NCBI RefSeq assembly: GCF_004791585.1
Contig: NZ_SRUU01000003.1
Coordinates: forward strand, 248,690 to 312,689
Source of the DNA: Mesorhizobium sp. M1C.F.Ca.ET.210.01.1.1
Lineage (GTDB): Bacteria; Pseudomonadota; Alphaproteobacteria; Rhizobiales; Rhizobiaceae
Direction: 5' to 3'
Length of the DNA: 64,000 nucleotides
Made by a program: the position numbers and the translations under genes. Within the stretch, counting starts at the first letter, position 1; each line of letters begins with the position of its first letter. Below the pieces are notes generated by a model. That model was not told the DNA's origin. It made no database searches and saw nothing but the letters and a program-made list of their open reading frames with translations. Below, piece after piece: positions 49,326-58,278 of the stretch.

Positions 49326-49757
49326 ATGGCCGAAGCCACCTACGATCCCGGTAACATCTTCGCAAAGATCCTGCGCGGCGAAATCCCTTCGCACCGCATC
49401 TATGAGGACGACGCGGTCGTTGCCTTCATGGACGTGATGCCGCAAGGGGCGGGCCATACGCTGGTGGTGCCAAAGGCGCCGTCGCGCAACATCCTCGACG
49501 CCGATCCGGCGACGTTCGGCCCGTTGTTTGCCGTGGTGCAGAAAGTGGCGGTGGCGGTGAAAAAGGCTTTCAATGCCGATGGTGTCACCCTGCTGCAGTT
49601 CAACGAACCGGCCTCCGGACAGACCGTCTATCACCTCCATGTCCACGTCATCCCGCGCTTCGAAGGTGTGCCGCTGAAGCCCCATTCCGGGCAGATGGAA
49701 AAGCCGGAGGTGCTGGCCGAGAACGCCGGCAAGATCCGGGCGGCGTTGGGAAATTGA
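49326..49757 (+). CDS. HIT family nucleotide hydrolase
   Basis: Small nucleotide hydrolase of the Hint branch, acting on nucleoside phosphoramidates or similar nucleotides. The 143-residue product shows FAKILRGEIPSHRIYEDD, the HTLVVPK strand and the histidine triad HLHVHVIPR. Start at the ATG 49326; the frame is open back to 49266. Co-directional with the FemAB-like gene across about 120 bases. Confidence 0.94.
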   Translation: MAEATYDPGNIFAKILRGEIPSHRIYEDDAVVAFMDVMPQGAGHTLVVPKAPSRNILDADPATFGPLFAVVQKVAVAVKKAFNADGVTLLQFNEPASGQTVYHLHVHVIPRFEGVPLKPHSGQMEKPEVLAENAGKIRAALGN

Positions 49758-49993
49758 AACTGGCAAGTCCGTCGACATGAGAGGCAGCTCGACAGCCTCG
49801 AGCTTGCAAGCGCGATTTGGCATGCTGCAAGAACCTCCAGGCAGCTCGACCTTCCGGAAGGCAGATTTTTGAGTCCGGCAGGTTGCGTGCCGCGCCGAGT
49901 GCGATCGTTTGCACTCGAATGGCCTGGTTAGGGAATATCGAACCTTCTCCCGGTAAAACGCTGAGCAGCAGCGGGCTATCGGGTTTCAAAGCC

Positions 49994-51331
49994 ATGGAAA
50001 ATTCGGTTGCAACATCGTCGCTCCTGACGAGGACAGCCGTCGGACGCGCTTTTCTCATCGCCCTGGCGGACGCCTTTCGACGCCACCGGCTGCTGCACGC
50101 AATGGCCGTCGCCGCCCTGCTTCTGGCGACCGCGGTCGGCATCCACACCGGAAACAGGCCGGATTTCGGCGTGTTGAAGGAGTACGCCCAGTATCTTCTT
50201 ATAGCCTTCTGGATCTGCGGCTGCGTCTTCGCTCTCGGAAGCTTTTTCCACCTGGCGCTGATCAAGCGAGATCCCGAGCCGCTCGGTGTCTTCCTGAAAT
50301 CGCTCGGCAGCTTCTTCGGCGACGCCGAACGCACTGCCAACAGCCTGAACGGCCTGGCCGCCAGCATCGGCTTCATGTCCGCCGTCGGCGTGCTGAAGGG
50401 AGCCATCGCGATCCTTTCCCCGTTTGCATGGGACAAGGCGCTGGCTCACGCCGATCGGGTCCTGCATTTCGGCCGGGCACCGGACGAGTGGCTGTGGTTC
50501 ATCGTCCAGTCGCCACTCGCGCTGAGGCTGCTCAATTTCGCCTACAATTTCTGGTTCATCACCCTCGTCGCCACGGTTTTCATCGCTTGCATTACTCGCA
50601 TCGATACAAAGCTGCGTCACCAGTTCCTGATGAGTTTCATGCTGGTGTGGACGCTGGGCGGCTTTTTCCTAGCGATGGGATTGTCGTCGGCCGGGCCGTG
50701 CTTTTTCGAGCGGCTGGGGCTCGGCACTGATTTTCGTCCGCTCATGCAAGCACTCGCCGCCGCCGATCGCATCTATCCGATCTGGGCGCTCAGCACGCAG
50801 GACATGCTATGGGGCGGCTATACCGGCGCGACCAGCGGCAGCATCGGAATATCCGCCTTCCCTTCCATGCACGTGGCGATGGCGGTGCTTTTCGCCCTCT
50901 ACGCAACGCGCCGCTCCCGGCTGGCCGGTGTGCTGATGTGGGCATTTTCCGGTATAATCATGATCGCTTCGGTCGCGCTCGGCTGGCACTATGCACTGGA
51001 CGGATACGCGGGCGCGCTCTTGTCGGTCGCGATCTGGAAGGCATGCGGATATTTCCTGAGCCGATTCGCTCCCGAAGGGGTTTCTGAGGCTCAGGAGCAG
51101 GCATCTACGCCAGCTTCCGGAAGGCCAGCGGTTCTGGCCCGTAATCAAGCCGTTGCCGGATCGCCCTGGCGCACTCGGCGGGATCTTGCCGCGATGTATC
51201 GACCTCAAAATCGTAAACGCCCGACCTATGCACCTCTTCCTGCCAAAGGCCGACAGGCAGCGGCACCGGGTCGTCGACGGAGCCGGTCACATACGCTCCG
51301 TCCGCTCTACTCGCGGCGCGCCTTTGCATGA
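49994..51331 (+). CDS. PAP2 superfamily (phosphatase / inositolphosphotransferase-like) membrane protein
   Basis: Multi-helix inner-membrane protein of the PAP2 type. Helices span about residues 25-45, 55-75, 115-135, 175-195 and several later ones. Catalytic motifs: FPSMHVAMAV and GWHYALDGYAGALL supply the histidines and aspartate of PAP2 domains 2 and 3; the first KxxxxxxRP motif is not obvious, as in Aur1-like proteins. Start is uncertain: ATG at 49994 (chosen), 49919, or TTG at 49817. After the last helix (about residue 370) the frame runs on for 75 basic low-complexity residues that are antisense to the next gene, so the native stop may be lost. Confidence 0.75.
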   Translation: MENSVATSSLLTRTAVGRAFLIALADAFRRHRLLHAMAVAALLLATAVGIHTGNRPDFGVLKEYAQYLLIAFWICGCVFALGSFFHLALIKRDPEPLGVFLKSLGSFFGDAERTANSLNGLAASIGFMSAVGVLKGAIAILSPFAWDKALAHADRVLHFGRAPDEWLWFIVQSPLALRLLNFAYNFWFITLVATVFIACITRIDTKLRHQFLMSFMLVWTLGGFFLAMGLSSAGPCFFERLGLGTDFRPLMQALAAADRIYPIWALSTQDMLWGGYTGATSGSIGISAFPSMHVAMAVLFALYATRRSRLAGVLMWAFSGIIMIASVALGWHYALDGYAGALLSVAIWKACGYFLSRFAPEGVSEAQEQASTPASGRPAVLARNQAVAGSPWRTRRDLAAMYRPQNRKRPTYAPLPAKGRQAAAPGRRRSRSHTLRPLYSRRAFA

Positions 51332-51713
51332 TCACCTCCACCGGGCAGCGGACCCCGACAAACAGTACCGGCAGGCCAGCGAGGCGCCGGGCGCATTCGT
51401 GCAGGATGCCGAGTGGCCTCGAATAGTTGTCGTGATGACCAACGTCGGTGACGACGTTCAAGCCCAGCCGGCTGTGTGCCGCGATGGATTCATAGAGCCC
51501 GGCATAGAGGTTCGGCACGACGGTTTCGAGATCGGGACGTTCGCCGCCGGGACGCAGGCCTATGCCGGGGCGCAGCCGCGGCGGCGTTGCCCGCGCATAA
51601 GCATCGACGCCGAGATTGATCCAGATGCCGTCGAATGTCTCCTGGATCGCCAGGGCGATGCTCGACTTTCCTGACCGCGGCGCACCGTTGAGGATGATGA
51701 TTTGTCCAGCCAA
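51105..51713 (-). CDS. Chloramphenicol phosphotransferase-like P-loop protein
   Basis: A 202-residue P-loop kinase-like protein: IIILNGAPRSGKSS (Walker A, about 5-18) and LGVDAYARA, which puts an aspartate at residue 37, the position of the catalytic Asp of Streptomyces chloramphenicol 3-O-phosphotransferase. The later VLFVGVRCPVEVIMQRR supplies a kinase-type lid region. Phosphorylation of chloramphenicol is not implied; many homologues act on unknown substrates. The start is a TTG at 51711-51713 with GGAGG 9 bases upstream; no ATG fits. It lies downstream of clpA across a terminator, and overlaps the PAP2 frame antisense. Confidence 0.8.
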   Translation of the reverse strand: MAGQIIILNGAPRSGKSSIALAIQETFDGIWINLGVDAYARATPPRLRPGIGLRPGGERPDLETVVPNLYAGLYESIAAHSRLGLNVVTDVGHHDNYSRPLGILHECARRLAGLPVLFVGVRCPVEVIMQRRAASRADGAYVTGSVDDPVPLPVGLWQEEVHRSGVYDFEVDTSRQDPAECARAIRQRLDYGPEPLAFRKLA

Positions 51714-51730
51714 TGCCGGTGTCCTCCAAC

Positions 51731-51760
51731 AAAAAAAGCCCCGTTGCCGGGGCTTTTTTG
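51731..51760 (-). terminator. Intrinsic terminator after clpA
   Basis: Stem GCCCCG (51738-51743) with CGGGGC (51748-51753), extended by A-tract and T-tract pairing on both sides (51731-51737, 51754-51759). On the minus strand it lies 14 bases after the clpA stop and is followed by a T-run. Its symmetry makes it potentially active in both directions. The Shine-Dalgarno of the next minus-strand gene lies just beyond it. Confidence 0.85.
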
Positions 51761-51773
51761 ATTTCCAAGCCGA

Positions 51774-54239
51774 TCAACCCTTGCGGGGCAGTTGCGGCAC
51801 CAGGCTGCGCTTGCCGCCGTCCTTGCCCTTCGGCTCCGGCTTCTGCGCCACTGCCTTCTTGGCGACGGACTTCTTGGCCACCGCCTTCCTCGGCTTCGGC
51901 GCGTCCTCCGGCTCTTCCTTCTTCGGCTTCACCGGGGCTTCGTCGGCGAGCGACTCGAGTTTCAGGCCGGTCTCGCCGGTCTCCTTCTTCTCGACGGTGA
52001 CGCGCACCGTGCCGCCCTTCTTCAGCTTGCCGAACAGCACTTCGTCGGCCAGCGGCTTCTTGATGTGCTCCTGGATGACGCGGCCGAGCGGACGCGCGCC
52101 CATACGCTCGTCATAGCCCTTGTCGGCCAGCCAGGCGATCGCCTCCGGCGCCAGGTCGAAGGTGACGCCGCGCTCGGAAAGCTGGGCCTCCAGCTGCATG
52201 ACGAACTTCTGCACCACCTGGTGGATCACCGGCACTGGCAGCGAGCCGAACGGGATGATCGCATCGAGACGGTTGCGGAACTCCGGCGTGAACAGCCGGT
52301 TGATCGCCTCGACGTCGTCGCCCTCGCGCTTGGTCGAGCCGAAGCCAATCGCCGCGCGCTGGGCGTCAGAGGCGCCCGCATTGGTCGTCATGATCAGGAT
52401 GACGTTGCGGAAGTCGATCTGCTTGCCGTTGTGGTCGGTCAGCTTGCCGTGGTCCATCACCTGCAACAGGATGTTGAACAGGTCCGGATGCGCCTTCTCG
52501 ACCTCGTCGAGCAGCAGCACGCAGTGCGGATGCTGGTCGACGCCATCGGTCAACAGGCCGCCCTGGTCGAAGCCGACATAGCCGGGAGGCGCGCCGATCA
52601 GCCGCGAGACGGTGTGGCGTTCCATGTATTCCGACATGTCGAAGCGGATCAGTTCCACGCCGAGCGAGGCCGCAAGCTGCTTGGCGACTTCCGTCTTGCC
52701 GACGCCGGTTGGGCCCGAGAACAGGTAGGAGCCGATCGGCTTCTCCGGTTCGCGCAGGCCGGCCCGAGCCAGCTTGATCGCCGAGGTCAGTGCGGTGATC
52801 GCGGTGTCTTGACCGTAGACGACGCGCTTCAGCTCGACATCGAGGCCCTGCAGCACCTTCTCGTCGTCGGCCGAAACCGTCTTCGGCGGAATGCGCGCCA
52901 TGGTGGCGATCGTCGCCTCGATCTCCTTGATGCCGATCGTCTTCTTGCGCTTGGCTTCCGGCACCAGCATCTGCGAGGCGCCGGTCTCGTCGATCACGTC
53001 GATCGCCTTGTCCGGCAGCTTGCGGTCGTTGATGTAGCGCGCCGAAAGCTCGACAGAGGCCTTGATGGCTTCAGACGTGTAGCGGACCTTGTGGAACTCC
53101 TCGAAATAGGGCTTCAGGCCCTTCATGATCTCGATGGCGTCCTCGATGGTCGGCTCGTTGACGTCGATCTTCTGGAAGCGCCGCACCAGCGCGCGGTCCT
53201 TCTCGAAGAACTGGCGGAACTCCTTGTAGGTGGTCGAGCCGATGCAGCGGATGGCGCCCGACGAGAGTGCCGGTTTCAACAGGTTCGACGCATCCATGGC
53301 GCCGCCGGACGTGGCGCCGGCCCCGATCACGGTGTGGATCTCGTCGATGAACAGCACAGCGCCCGGATAGTCCTCGAGCTCCTTGACGACCTGCTTCAGC
53401 CGCTCCTCGAAGTCGCCGCGATAGCGGGTGCCGGCCAGCAGCGTGCCCATGTCGAGCGCGAAGATGGTGGCGTCCTGCAGCACCTCGGGCACGTCGCCTT
53501 CGACGATGCGCTTGGCCAGGCCCTCGGCGATCGCCGTCTTGCCGACGCCGGGATCACCGACATAGAGCGGGTTGTTCTTGGAACGGCGGCACAGCACCTG
53601 GATGGTGCGGTTGATCTCGCTCTCGCGGCCGATCAGCGGATCGATCTTGCCGGCCTTGGCCTTGTTGTTGAGGTTGATGCAGTAGGCCGTCAGCGCGTCC
53701 TGCGGCTTCTTCTTGCCGTTCTCCTCCTGCGGCTCGGCGCCGTTCTGGCCGCCCTGCTCGTCCTCCGCGCCGCGCGGCGTGCGCGACTCCGAGGCGCCGG
53801 GGCGCTTGGCGATGCCGTGCGAGATGTAGTTCACCGCGTCGTAGCGGGTCATCTGCTGTTCCTGCAGGAAATAGGCGGCGTGGCTCTCGCGCTCGGCGAA
53901 GATCGCGACGAGCACGTTGGCGCCGGACACCTCCTCGCGGCCGGACGACTGCACGTGGATGACGGCGCGCTGGATGACGCGCTGGAAACCGGCGGTCGGC
54001 TTGGAATCCTCGTCGTAACCGGTGACGAGGTTGTCGAGCTCGGTGTCGATATAGGTGAGAACGGTGTGCTTGAGCTCGTCGAGGTCGACGTTGCAGGCAC
54101 GCATGACGGCGGCCGCCTCGGTGTCGTCGATCAACGCGAGCAGCAGATGTTCGAGCGTTGCATATTCATGATGCCGCTCGTTGGCGAATGTCAGCGCCTG
54201 ATGTAGCGCCTTTTCCAGGCCTTGGGAGAAAGCCGGCAT
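51774..54239 (-). CDS. clpA: ATP-dependent Clp protease ATP-binding subunit ClpA
   Basis: AAA+ unfoldase feeding ClpP, with ClpS-delivered N-degron substrates. The 821-residue product has the N-terminal Clp_N double repeat (about 1-150), D1 with Walker A GDPGVGKT and Walker [10 protein letters not shown]2 with [12 protein letters not shown] and [10 protein letters not shown], and the conserved [11 protein letters not shown]. Residues 769-821 form an extra Lys/Ala/Pro-rich tail not part of the ClpA fold. It lies 6 bases downstream of clpS, so the two are co-transcribed, and ends at a strong terminator. Confidence 0.97.
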   Translation of the reverse strand: MPAFSQGLEKALHQALTFANERHHEYATLEHLLLALIDDTEAAAVMRACNVDLDELKHTVLTYIDTELDNLVTGYDEDSKPTAGFQRVIQRAVIHVQSSGREEVSGANVLVAIFAERESHAAYFLQEQQMTRYDAVNYISHGIAKRPGASESRTPRGAEDEQGGQNGAEPQEENGKKKPQDALTAYCINLNNKAKAGKIDPLIGRESEINRTIQVLCRRSKNNPLYVGDPGVGKTAIAEGLAKRIVEGDVPEVLQDATIFALDMGTLLAGTRYRGDFEERLKQVVKELEDYPGAVLFIDEIHTVIGAGATSGGAMDASNLLKPALSSGAIRCIGSTTYKEFRQFFEKDRALVRRFQKIDVNEPTIEDAIEIMKGLKPYFEEFHKVRYTSEAIKASVELSARYINDRKLPDKAIDVIDETGASQMLVPEAKRKKTIGIKEIEATIATMARIPPKTVSADDEKVLQGLDVELKRVVYGQDTAITALTSAIKLARAGLREPEKPIGSYLFSGPTGVGKTEVAKQLAASLGVELIRFDMSEYMERHTVSRLIGAPPGYVGFDQGGLLTDGVDQHPHCVLLLDEVEKAHPDLFNILLQVMDHGKLTDHNGKQIDFRNVILIMTTNAGASDAQRAAIGFGSTKREGDDVEAINRLFTPEFRNRLDAIIPFGSLPVPVIHQVVQKFVMQLEAQLSERGVTFDLAPEAIAWLADKGYDERMGARPLGRVIQEHIKKPLADEVLFGKLKKGGTVRVTVEKKETGETGLKLESLADEAPVKPKKEEPEDAPKPRKAVAKKSVAKKAVAQKPEPKGKDGGKRSLVPQLPRKG

Positions 54240-54245
54240 GTTACC

Positions 54246-54572
54246 TCACTTCTTCTCCATCACGCATTGCAGCGGATGCTGATTCTGTCGGGCGAAATCC
54301 ATGACCTGAGACACTTTGGTCTCGGCCACCTCGAATGTGTAGACCCCGCACTCGCCCACTCCATGATTGTGAACATGCAGCATGATGCGTGTGGCGGCCT
54401 CGCGGTCCTTCTGGAAAAAACGCTCCAGGACGTGGACCACGAACTCCATCGGAGTGTAGTCGTCGTTGAGGATGAGGACCCTGTAGAGGCTGGGCTTCTT
54501 GGTCTTGGTTTTGGTGCGCGTGATGACCGCCGTGCCGCGACCGGGATCGTTGCGGTCGCCGTCACTTTGCAT
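54246..54572 (-). CDS. clpS: ATP-dependent Clp protease adaptor ClpS
   Basis: N-recognin that delivers N-degron proteins to ClpA. The 108-residue product has [20 protein letters not shown] (N-degron pocket and Asp-Asp), [13 protein letters not shown] and [20 protein letters not shown]. The family fold begins near residue 27 of this version. The start is uncertain: ATG at 54572 gives a family-length protein with a basic N-terminal tail; an in-frame ATG at 54650 would give 134 residues. Neither has a clear Shine-Dalgarno. Confidence 0.94.
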   Translation of the reverse strand: MQSDGDRNDPGRGTAVITRTKTKTKKPSLYRVLILNDDYTPMEFVVHVLERFFQKDREAATRIMLHVHNHGVGECGVYTFEVAETKVSQVMDFARQNQHPLQCVMEKK

Positions 54573-54761
54573 TCGCACCACGCTTGCCGTGGCAGTCAAA
54601 CCGATCGTCACGTAGTCCTGCCTTTTCGAATCCTCATGCGAGTTCAACATGTAGGTCTTCGATGGCCGATTTTAAGCCCTTCTGTTTAGCTGACAATATG
54701 GCTAGGTGGGCAAACTTCAGCGAATTTCTCAATCGTGAATGCGGCGTTGCAATCGCGCATG

Positions 54762-54792
54762 AAAAAACCCGGCCGCGCTTCCGCGACCGGGT
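54762..54792 (-). terminator. Intrinsic terminator after the phasin gene
   Basis: Near-perfect stem ACCCGGCCGCG (54767-54777) and CGCGACCGGGT (54782-54792) with one mismatch and a 4-base loop, followed on the minus strand by TTTTTT (54762-54767). It lies about 45 bases past the phasin stop. Confidence 0.8.
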
Positions 54793-54837
54793 CCTTTACG
54801 CAGGCCGGCTGGCCGTACCGGATGTAGTCGGGCGAAG

Positions 54838-55167
54838 TTACTTCGCCTTGGCGACGACCGATTCGAACGGCTTGTAGGCTTCCTTGGCGAGCTCGGCATA
54901 CAGGTTGCCGATCTTGCTGGCCTCGGCCACGAAGCTCTCGTAGCTCTGCTTGGCGTAGTCGGTCTGGATCTCGATGGCCTTCTCGATCGACTTGGCGGAG
55001 AACAGCTTCTCGACGGCGGCGCTGCCGGCCTCGAAGCTCTTCTTGGTGTATTCGCCGGCTTCGGTGGCGATCGCCTGCGCGCCCTTGGTGAGCGAGGCAA
55101 AGCTCTTCAGCCCGGTGTCGGCAAACTCCTTGCCGTATTTCGTGAAGTCCTCATAGGTCTGGGTCAT
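54838..55167 (-). CDS. Phasin family protein
   Basis: Small amphipathic helical protein that coats polyhydroxyalkanoate granules. The 109-residue protein is nearly all predicted helix without cysteine, rich in Ala, Lys and Glu: MTQTYEDFTKYGKEFADT, LTKGAQAIATEAGEYTKK, AIEIQTDYAKQSYESFV match the Phasin_2 pattern. The ATG at 55165-55167 follows GGGAAGAATGAA; an open upstream extension overlaps the promoter and is rejected. A well-formed promoter with two palindromic operators lies upstream, and a strong terminator downstream, so it is monocistronic. Confidence 0.92.
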   Translation of the reverse strand: MTQTYEDFTKYGKEFADTGLKSFASLTKGAQAIATEAGEYTKKSFEAGSAAVEKLFSAKSIEKAIEIQTDYAKQSYESFVAEASKIGNLYAELAKEAYKPFESVVAKAK

Positions 55168-55211
55168 TTCATTCTTCCCTTGGTTGAAACGCCCATTAGC
55201 CCCGGGCGCCC

Positions 55212-55257
55212 TTGTGCAATGCACCTCAACATATTGTGCGCTGCACAAAAAGTCAAG
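55212..55257 (-). promoter_or_regulatory. Phasin promoter with tandem PhaR-type operators
   Basis: Minus-strand -35 CTTGAC (55252-55257), 17-base spacer, -10 ATATGT (55229-55234). The spacer holds a perfect dyad TTGTGCGCTGCACAA (55234-55248). A second, near-identical site TTGTGCAATGCACCT (55212-55226) begins 22 bases away, about two helical turns, just past the -10. Both contain TGC-N3-GCA, the core recognised by PhaR-type phasin repressors. Binding by PhaR is inference; no phaR gene is in this window. Confidence 0.6.
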
Positions 55258-55454
55258 ATTCCCTTGAGCCGCAAGGGGCCAGAGCGCCAGCGACGGCTAA
55301 AATTCGAATAAACAGAGGCACAAATCGCCGGAAAATGGTGAACGCGGCGGTTACCATAAACGGATTGGTAACGCTGACCGCGATAGCTTGGCCGGAAGTG
55401 AGGCAGGCACCCCTCTGCCGCCTCCGGGGCAACGAAAATTCAGGGTAAATAACG

Positions 55455-56891
55455 GTGCGTCAGGCGTTGTCGGGCTTCGTCTCCAAATCTTCATTCTCCT
55501 TCAAGGCGGTCATGATCACCGCGCTCGCGGTGACGATTGCCGCCGCCGATGTCGCATCGGCTCTTGCCGCGAAGTCCGCGGCCATCGTCGTCGATGCCAA
55601 GACCGGCAGGGTGCTCTATTCGGCCGACGCCAACGGCCGGCGCTATCCGGCTTCGCTCACCAAGATGATGACGCTCTACCTCACCTTCGAGGCGCTGGCG
55701 AAGGGCAGGATCGGCAAGAACACGCCGGTGCCGTACTCGGCCCATGCCGCGTCCGAGCCGCCGACCAAGCTCGGCGTGCGCGCCGGCGGCTCGGTGCCGG
55801 TCGAGACCGCGATCCTCTCGATGGTGACCAAGTCGGCCAACGACTCGGCGACCGCGCTGGGCGAGCTGTTGGGCGGCAGCGAAGACAATTTCGCTCGCAT
55901 GATGACGGCCAAGGCGCGCCAGCTCGGCATGAACGGCACCGTCTTCCGCAATGCCAACGGCCTGCCCGATCCCGGTCAGTTCACCACGGCGCACGACATG
56001 GCCATGCTGGGCATTGCGCTGCGCGAGCACTACCCGCAATACTACGGCTATTTCGCGCAGCGCTCGTTCCTTTACGGCCGCCAGCGCATCAACGGCCACA
56101 ATCGCCTGCTCGGCCGCATCAAGGGCGTCGACGGGATCAAGACCGGCTACACGCGCGCTTCCGGCTACAACCTGGTTTCCTCCGTCGCCGATGGCGATCG
56201 CCGCCTCGTCGCCGTGGTGATGGGTGGGGCTTCCGGCCGCAGCCGCGACAACCAGATGGCTTCGCTGATCAACACCTATCTGCCGCGCGCCTCGACCCGC
56301 GGCGGCGGCAATCTGATCGCCAAGGCGGGCGGCGACGGCCCGATCAAGGCGCTGGCCAAGGTTTTTCTGCCGAAGCATGACGCGCCGACCCCGGACGAAA
56401 AGCCGGCGATCGACGACACCGAGGTCGCGTCTGCCGACGACAGCGCTCCGGTCGCCGAGGAAACCAAGCCGGTGATCCAGGTCAGGAAGGTCAAGACGGT
56501 TGCGGTGGCCGCCATGGCTCCGGCGCCGGCGCCCCAGGAAGCCACGTCCCAAGCCGAAACCACGTCCCAGGCCGTCGCCGCTTATGCCGAGCCGGCTCCA
56601 GCGGCCGCACCGGCCGTCGATCCGGTCAAGACGTCCTCGGTTCCATCGGGATGGGTGGTGCAGGTCGCGTCCTCGCCGACGCAATCGGGAGCCCAGGCTC
56701 TCCTGGACAAGACGAGCAGGCAGGCGCCGAAGGCGCTGGCCGATGCGTCGGGCTTCACGGTCGCGTTCGATAAGGGCGGCGTCACCTACTACCGCGCCCG
56801 CTTCGGCGGCTTCGGCTCGAAGGACGCTGCCTGGAAGGCCTGCGATGCGCTGAAGCGCAAGAAAATCTCGTGCTACGCCGTCCAGCAATAG
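55455..56891 (+). CDS. D-alanyl-D-alanine carboxypeptidase (DacF-like) with C-terminal SPOR domain
   Basis: Periplasmic low-molecular-mass penicillin-binding protein that trims peptidoglycan pentapeptides. The 478-residue product has a signal peptide (about 1-39), the S11 peptidase domain with SLTK (active-site Ser and Lys), SAN and KTGYT, then a Pro/Ala/Thr-rich linker (about 310-395) and a SPOR domain (about 400-478; GWVVQVASSPTQSGAQALL, YYRARFGGF) that binds denuded septal glycan. The GTG start at 55455 has AGGG upstream. Divergent from the phasin gene across 287 bases. Confidence 0.92.
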   Translation: MRQALSGFVSKSSFSFKAVMITALAVTIAAADVASALAAKSAAIVVDAKTGRVLYSADANGRRYPASLTKMMTLYLTFEALAKGRIGKNTPVPYSAHAASEPPTKLGVRAGGSVPVETAILSMVTKSANDSATALGELLGGSEDNFARMMTAKARQLGMNGTVFRNANGLPDPGQFTTAHDMAMLGIALREHYPQYYGYFAQRSFLYGRQRINGHNRLLGRIKGVDGIKTGYTRASGYNLVSSVADGDRRLVAVVMGGASGRSRDNQMASLINTYLPRASTRGGGNLIAKAGGDGPIKALAKVFLPKHDAPTPDEKPAIDDTEVASADDSAPVAEETKPVIQVRKVKTVAVAAMAPAPAPQEATSQAETTSQAVAAYAEPAPAAAPAVDPVKTSSVPSGWVVQVASSPTQSGAQALLDKTSRQAPKALADASGFTVAFDKGGVTYYRARFGGFGSKDAAWKACDALKRKKISCYAVQQ

Positions 56892-56933
56892 GCGGCTTTT
56901 GAAACTCCCCGGAAAGTTCCGCGTCGAAGGAGA

Positions 56934-57632
56934 CTAGTCGTGATTGGAGAGCAAGACGTCCTTGGCTTCATTGATCCGCGCCGCCAGGACAGACGTGCCG
57001 CCGACATCGGCGTTCAGGCGCTGCATCAGGCGGCGGTGCGCCTTGCGGATATCCGCCGCGGCAGCCCCCGCTTCAAGACCAAGGACCTTGTAGGCCTCCT
57101 CCTTAGTCATGGCGCCCGCACCTGGCGCAACACGCAACCCTTCGCCACCGTCCGGCTGCGCGTCCTTGCGCCAGGCGGGAAAACGGCCGTCAAGATACGT
57201 CTCTAGCAGCTGACGGCTCTCCGGGTCCGGCCGCAGCTCGACATAGAGCTGCTGTAGGTCCACAATCCCCATCGCGCCCAGCATTCTTCCCTCGTAGTGG
57301 CCGGCCAGGACGAGGCCCTCGAGCTTGCCGCTGTCCTGGTCGAGGTCCATTTCGAGAGCCGCGGTGCGCACGGTCGAGCGTTTGGCCGCGACAGGCCTCG
57401 GCGGCGGCCGGCTCGCTCGCATCCATGCATACCAGCCGGCCGCCGCAACCATGAGCAGGCCGCCGATGCTGCTGCGGCCGACCACGAGCATCGTCGCGCC
57501 GATCAGGCCCAGCAGCGCGGGCCCAAGCGTTCTAAGACTGTCTGCCATCCTGGCGGGGTCGGCGCGCACAAAGAACGTCGCGAAGCCGAAAAGCACCAGA
57601 AGCAAAGCCGCCAATGCGATGATCACGCCCAT
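56934..57632 (-). CDS. Membrane J-domain-like protein with degenerate HPD motif
   Basis: A 232-residue inner-membrane protein. Two hydrophobic segments (about 2-21 and 38-70) precede a soluble region and a C-terminal J-like domain (about 176-230): EEAYKVLGLEAGAAAADIRKAH, then RLMQRLNADVGGTSVLAARI. In this DnaJ/Tim14-type alignment the HPD tripeptide should fall at residues 207-209 but reads NAD, so the Hsp70-stimulating motif is lost while the rest of the helix II/III frame, including the following GG and NEAKDVLL, is kept. Start at the ATG 57632. Function is unknown; a non-catalytic (J-like) partner role, as for Tim16 in mitochondria, is conceivable. Confidence 0.75.
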   Translation of the reverse strand: MGVIIALAALLLVLFGFATFFVRADPARMADSLRTLGPALLGLIGATMLVVGRSSIGGLLMVAAAGWYAWMRASRPPPRPVAAKRSTVRTAALEMDLDQDSGKLEGLVLAGHYEGRMLGAMGIVDLQQLYVELRPDPESRQLLETYLDGRFPAWRKDAQPDGGEGLRVAPGAGAMTKEEAYKVLGLEAGAAAADIRKAHRRLMQRLNADVGGTSVLAARINEAKDVLLSNHD

Positions 57633-57756
57633 CGGTTTGCACCGCCATCCAGATGATTGTGCATGGAAATCAAGATGTGGCGTAGGTGCGGCGCTTGCAA
57701 GCCCCACACCGGACCAGCCGAAGGGGCCAGCGACGTAGCGACCGATCAGCCTTGCG

Positions 57757-58194
57757 CTAAAGCAGCCCCAGTTCGGCGAGTTCCAGCCGCAATTTCGGCG
57801 GCATCTCGGCGAGCGCCGCCTTGCCTTTGCCGAGATCGGCCGGGGCGTCGGAAGGCTTGAGATAGCGCCAGCCCTGGAAAGCGCGGCGCGGCTGCCAGTC
57901 GGTGCGCACCACTTCGGGATCGAGCACCAGGTGACAGCGGCCGATGCCTTCGCCGTCGACGAAAGGCCGGATCTCGGTAATGAACTGCCGGCACTGGACG
58001 TTGCCCTTGATTACCCAATAGAGCGAGCCGCCGTCGGTGATCTCCTCGCCGCGCGTCGGCACCATGCGAGTCGTGTGCCAATGCTCGGCCGGCTCGCCGG
58101 CGCGGCGCCGCTCGTCGAGCCGGAAGGCAATCCACTCTTCCAGGTCCTCGACGCTGTCGCAGCCGACGCAGAGTTTGATGAGATTGAGAGACAT
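57757..58194 (-). CDS. DUF1489 family protein
   Basis: A 145-residue protein of DUF1489, common in Hyphomicrobiales and of unknown function. Landmarks: MSLNLIKLCVGCDSVEDLEEW, HTTRMVPTRGEEITDGGSLY, CRQFITEIRPFVDGEGIGRC and QGWRYLKPSDAP, which are the conserved blocks of the family. It lies between the J-like gene and sdaA on the minus strand, about 125 bases upstream of the former. Confidence 0.87.
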   Translation of the reverse strand: MSLNLIKLCVGCDSVEDLEEWIAFRLDERRRAGEPAEHWHTTRMVPTRGEEITDGGSLYWVIKGNVQCRQFITEIRPFVDGEGIGRCHLVLDPEVVRTDWQPRRAFQGWRYLKPSDAPADLGKGKAALAEMPPKLRLELAELGLL

Positions 58195-58278
58195 GCCCCA
58201 AGATTTAGCTGGGCAGCCCGATGCGTCAACGTCTTGTCCGACTTCTCCACAGGGCCAGTTCGCAGCGCCAGCCGGCGC

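Noticed and set aside
51792..54206. 804-codon plus-strand open frame
   Set aside because: Antisense shadow of clpA across its full length, rich in Arg, Leu, Gln and Val with no domain pattern.
58250..58278. GC-rich hairpin after sdaA as a terminator
   Set aside because: Only a 6-bp stem (AGCGCC/GGCGCT) and no T-run on the minus strand; too weak to call.
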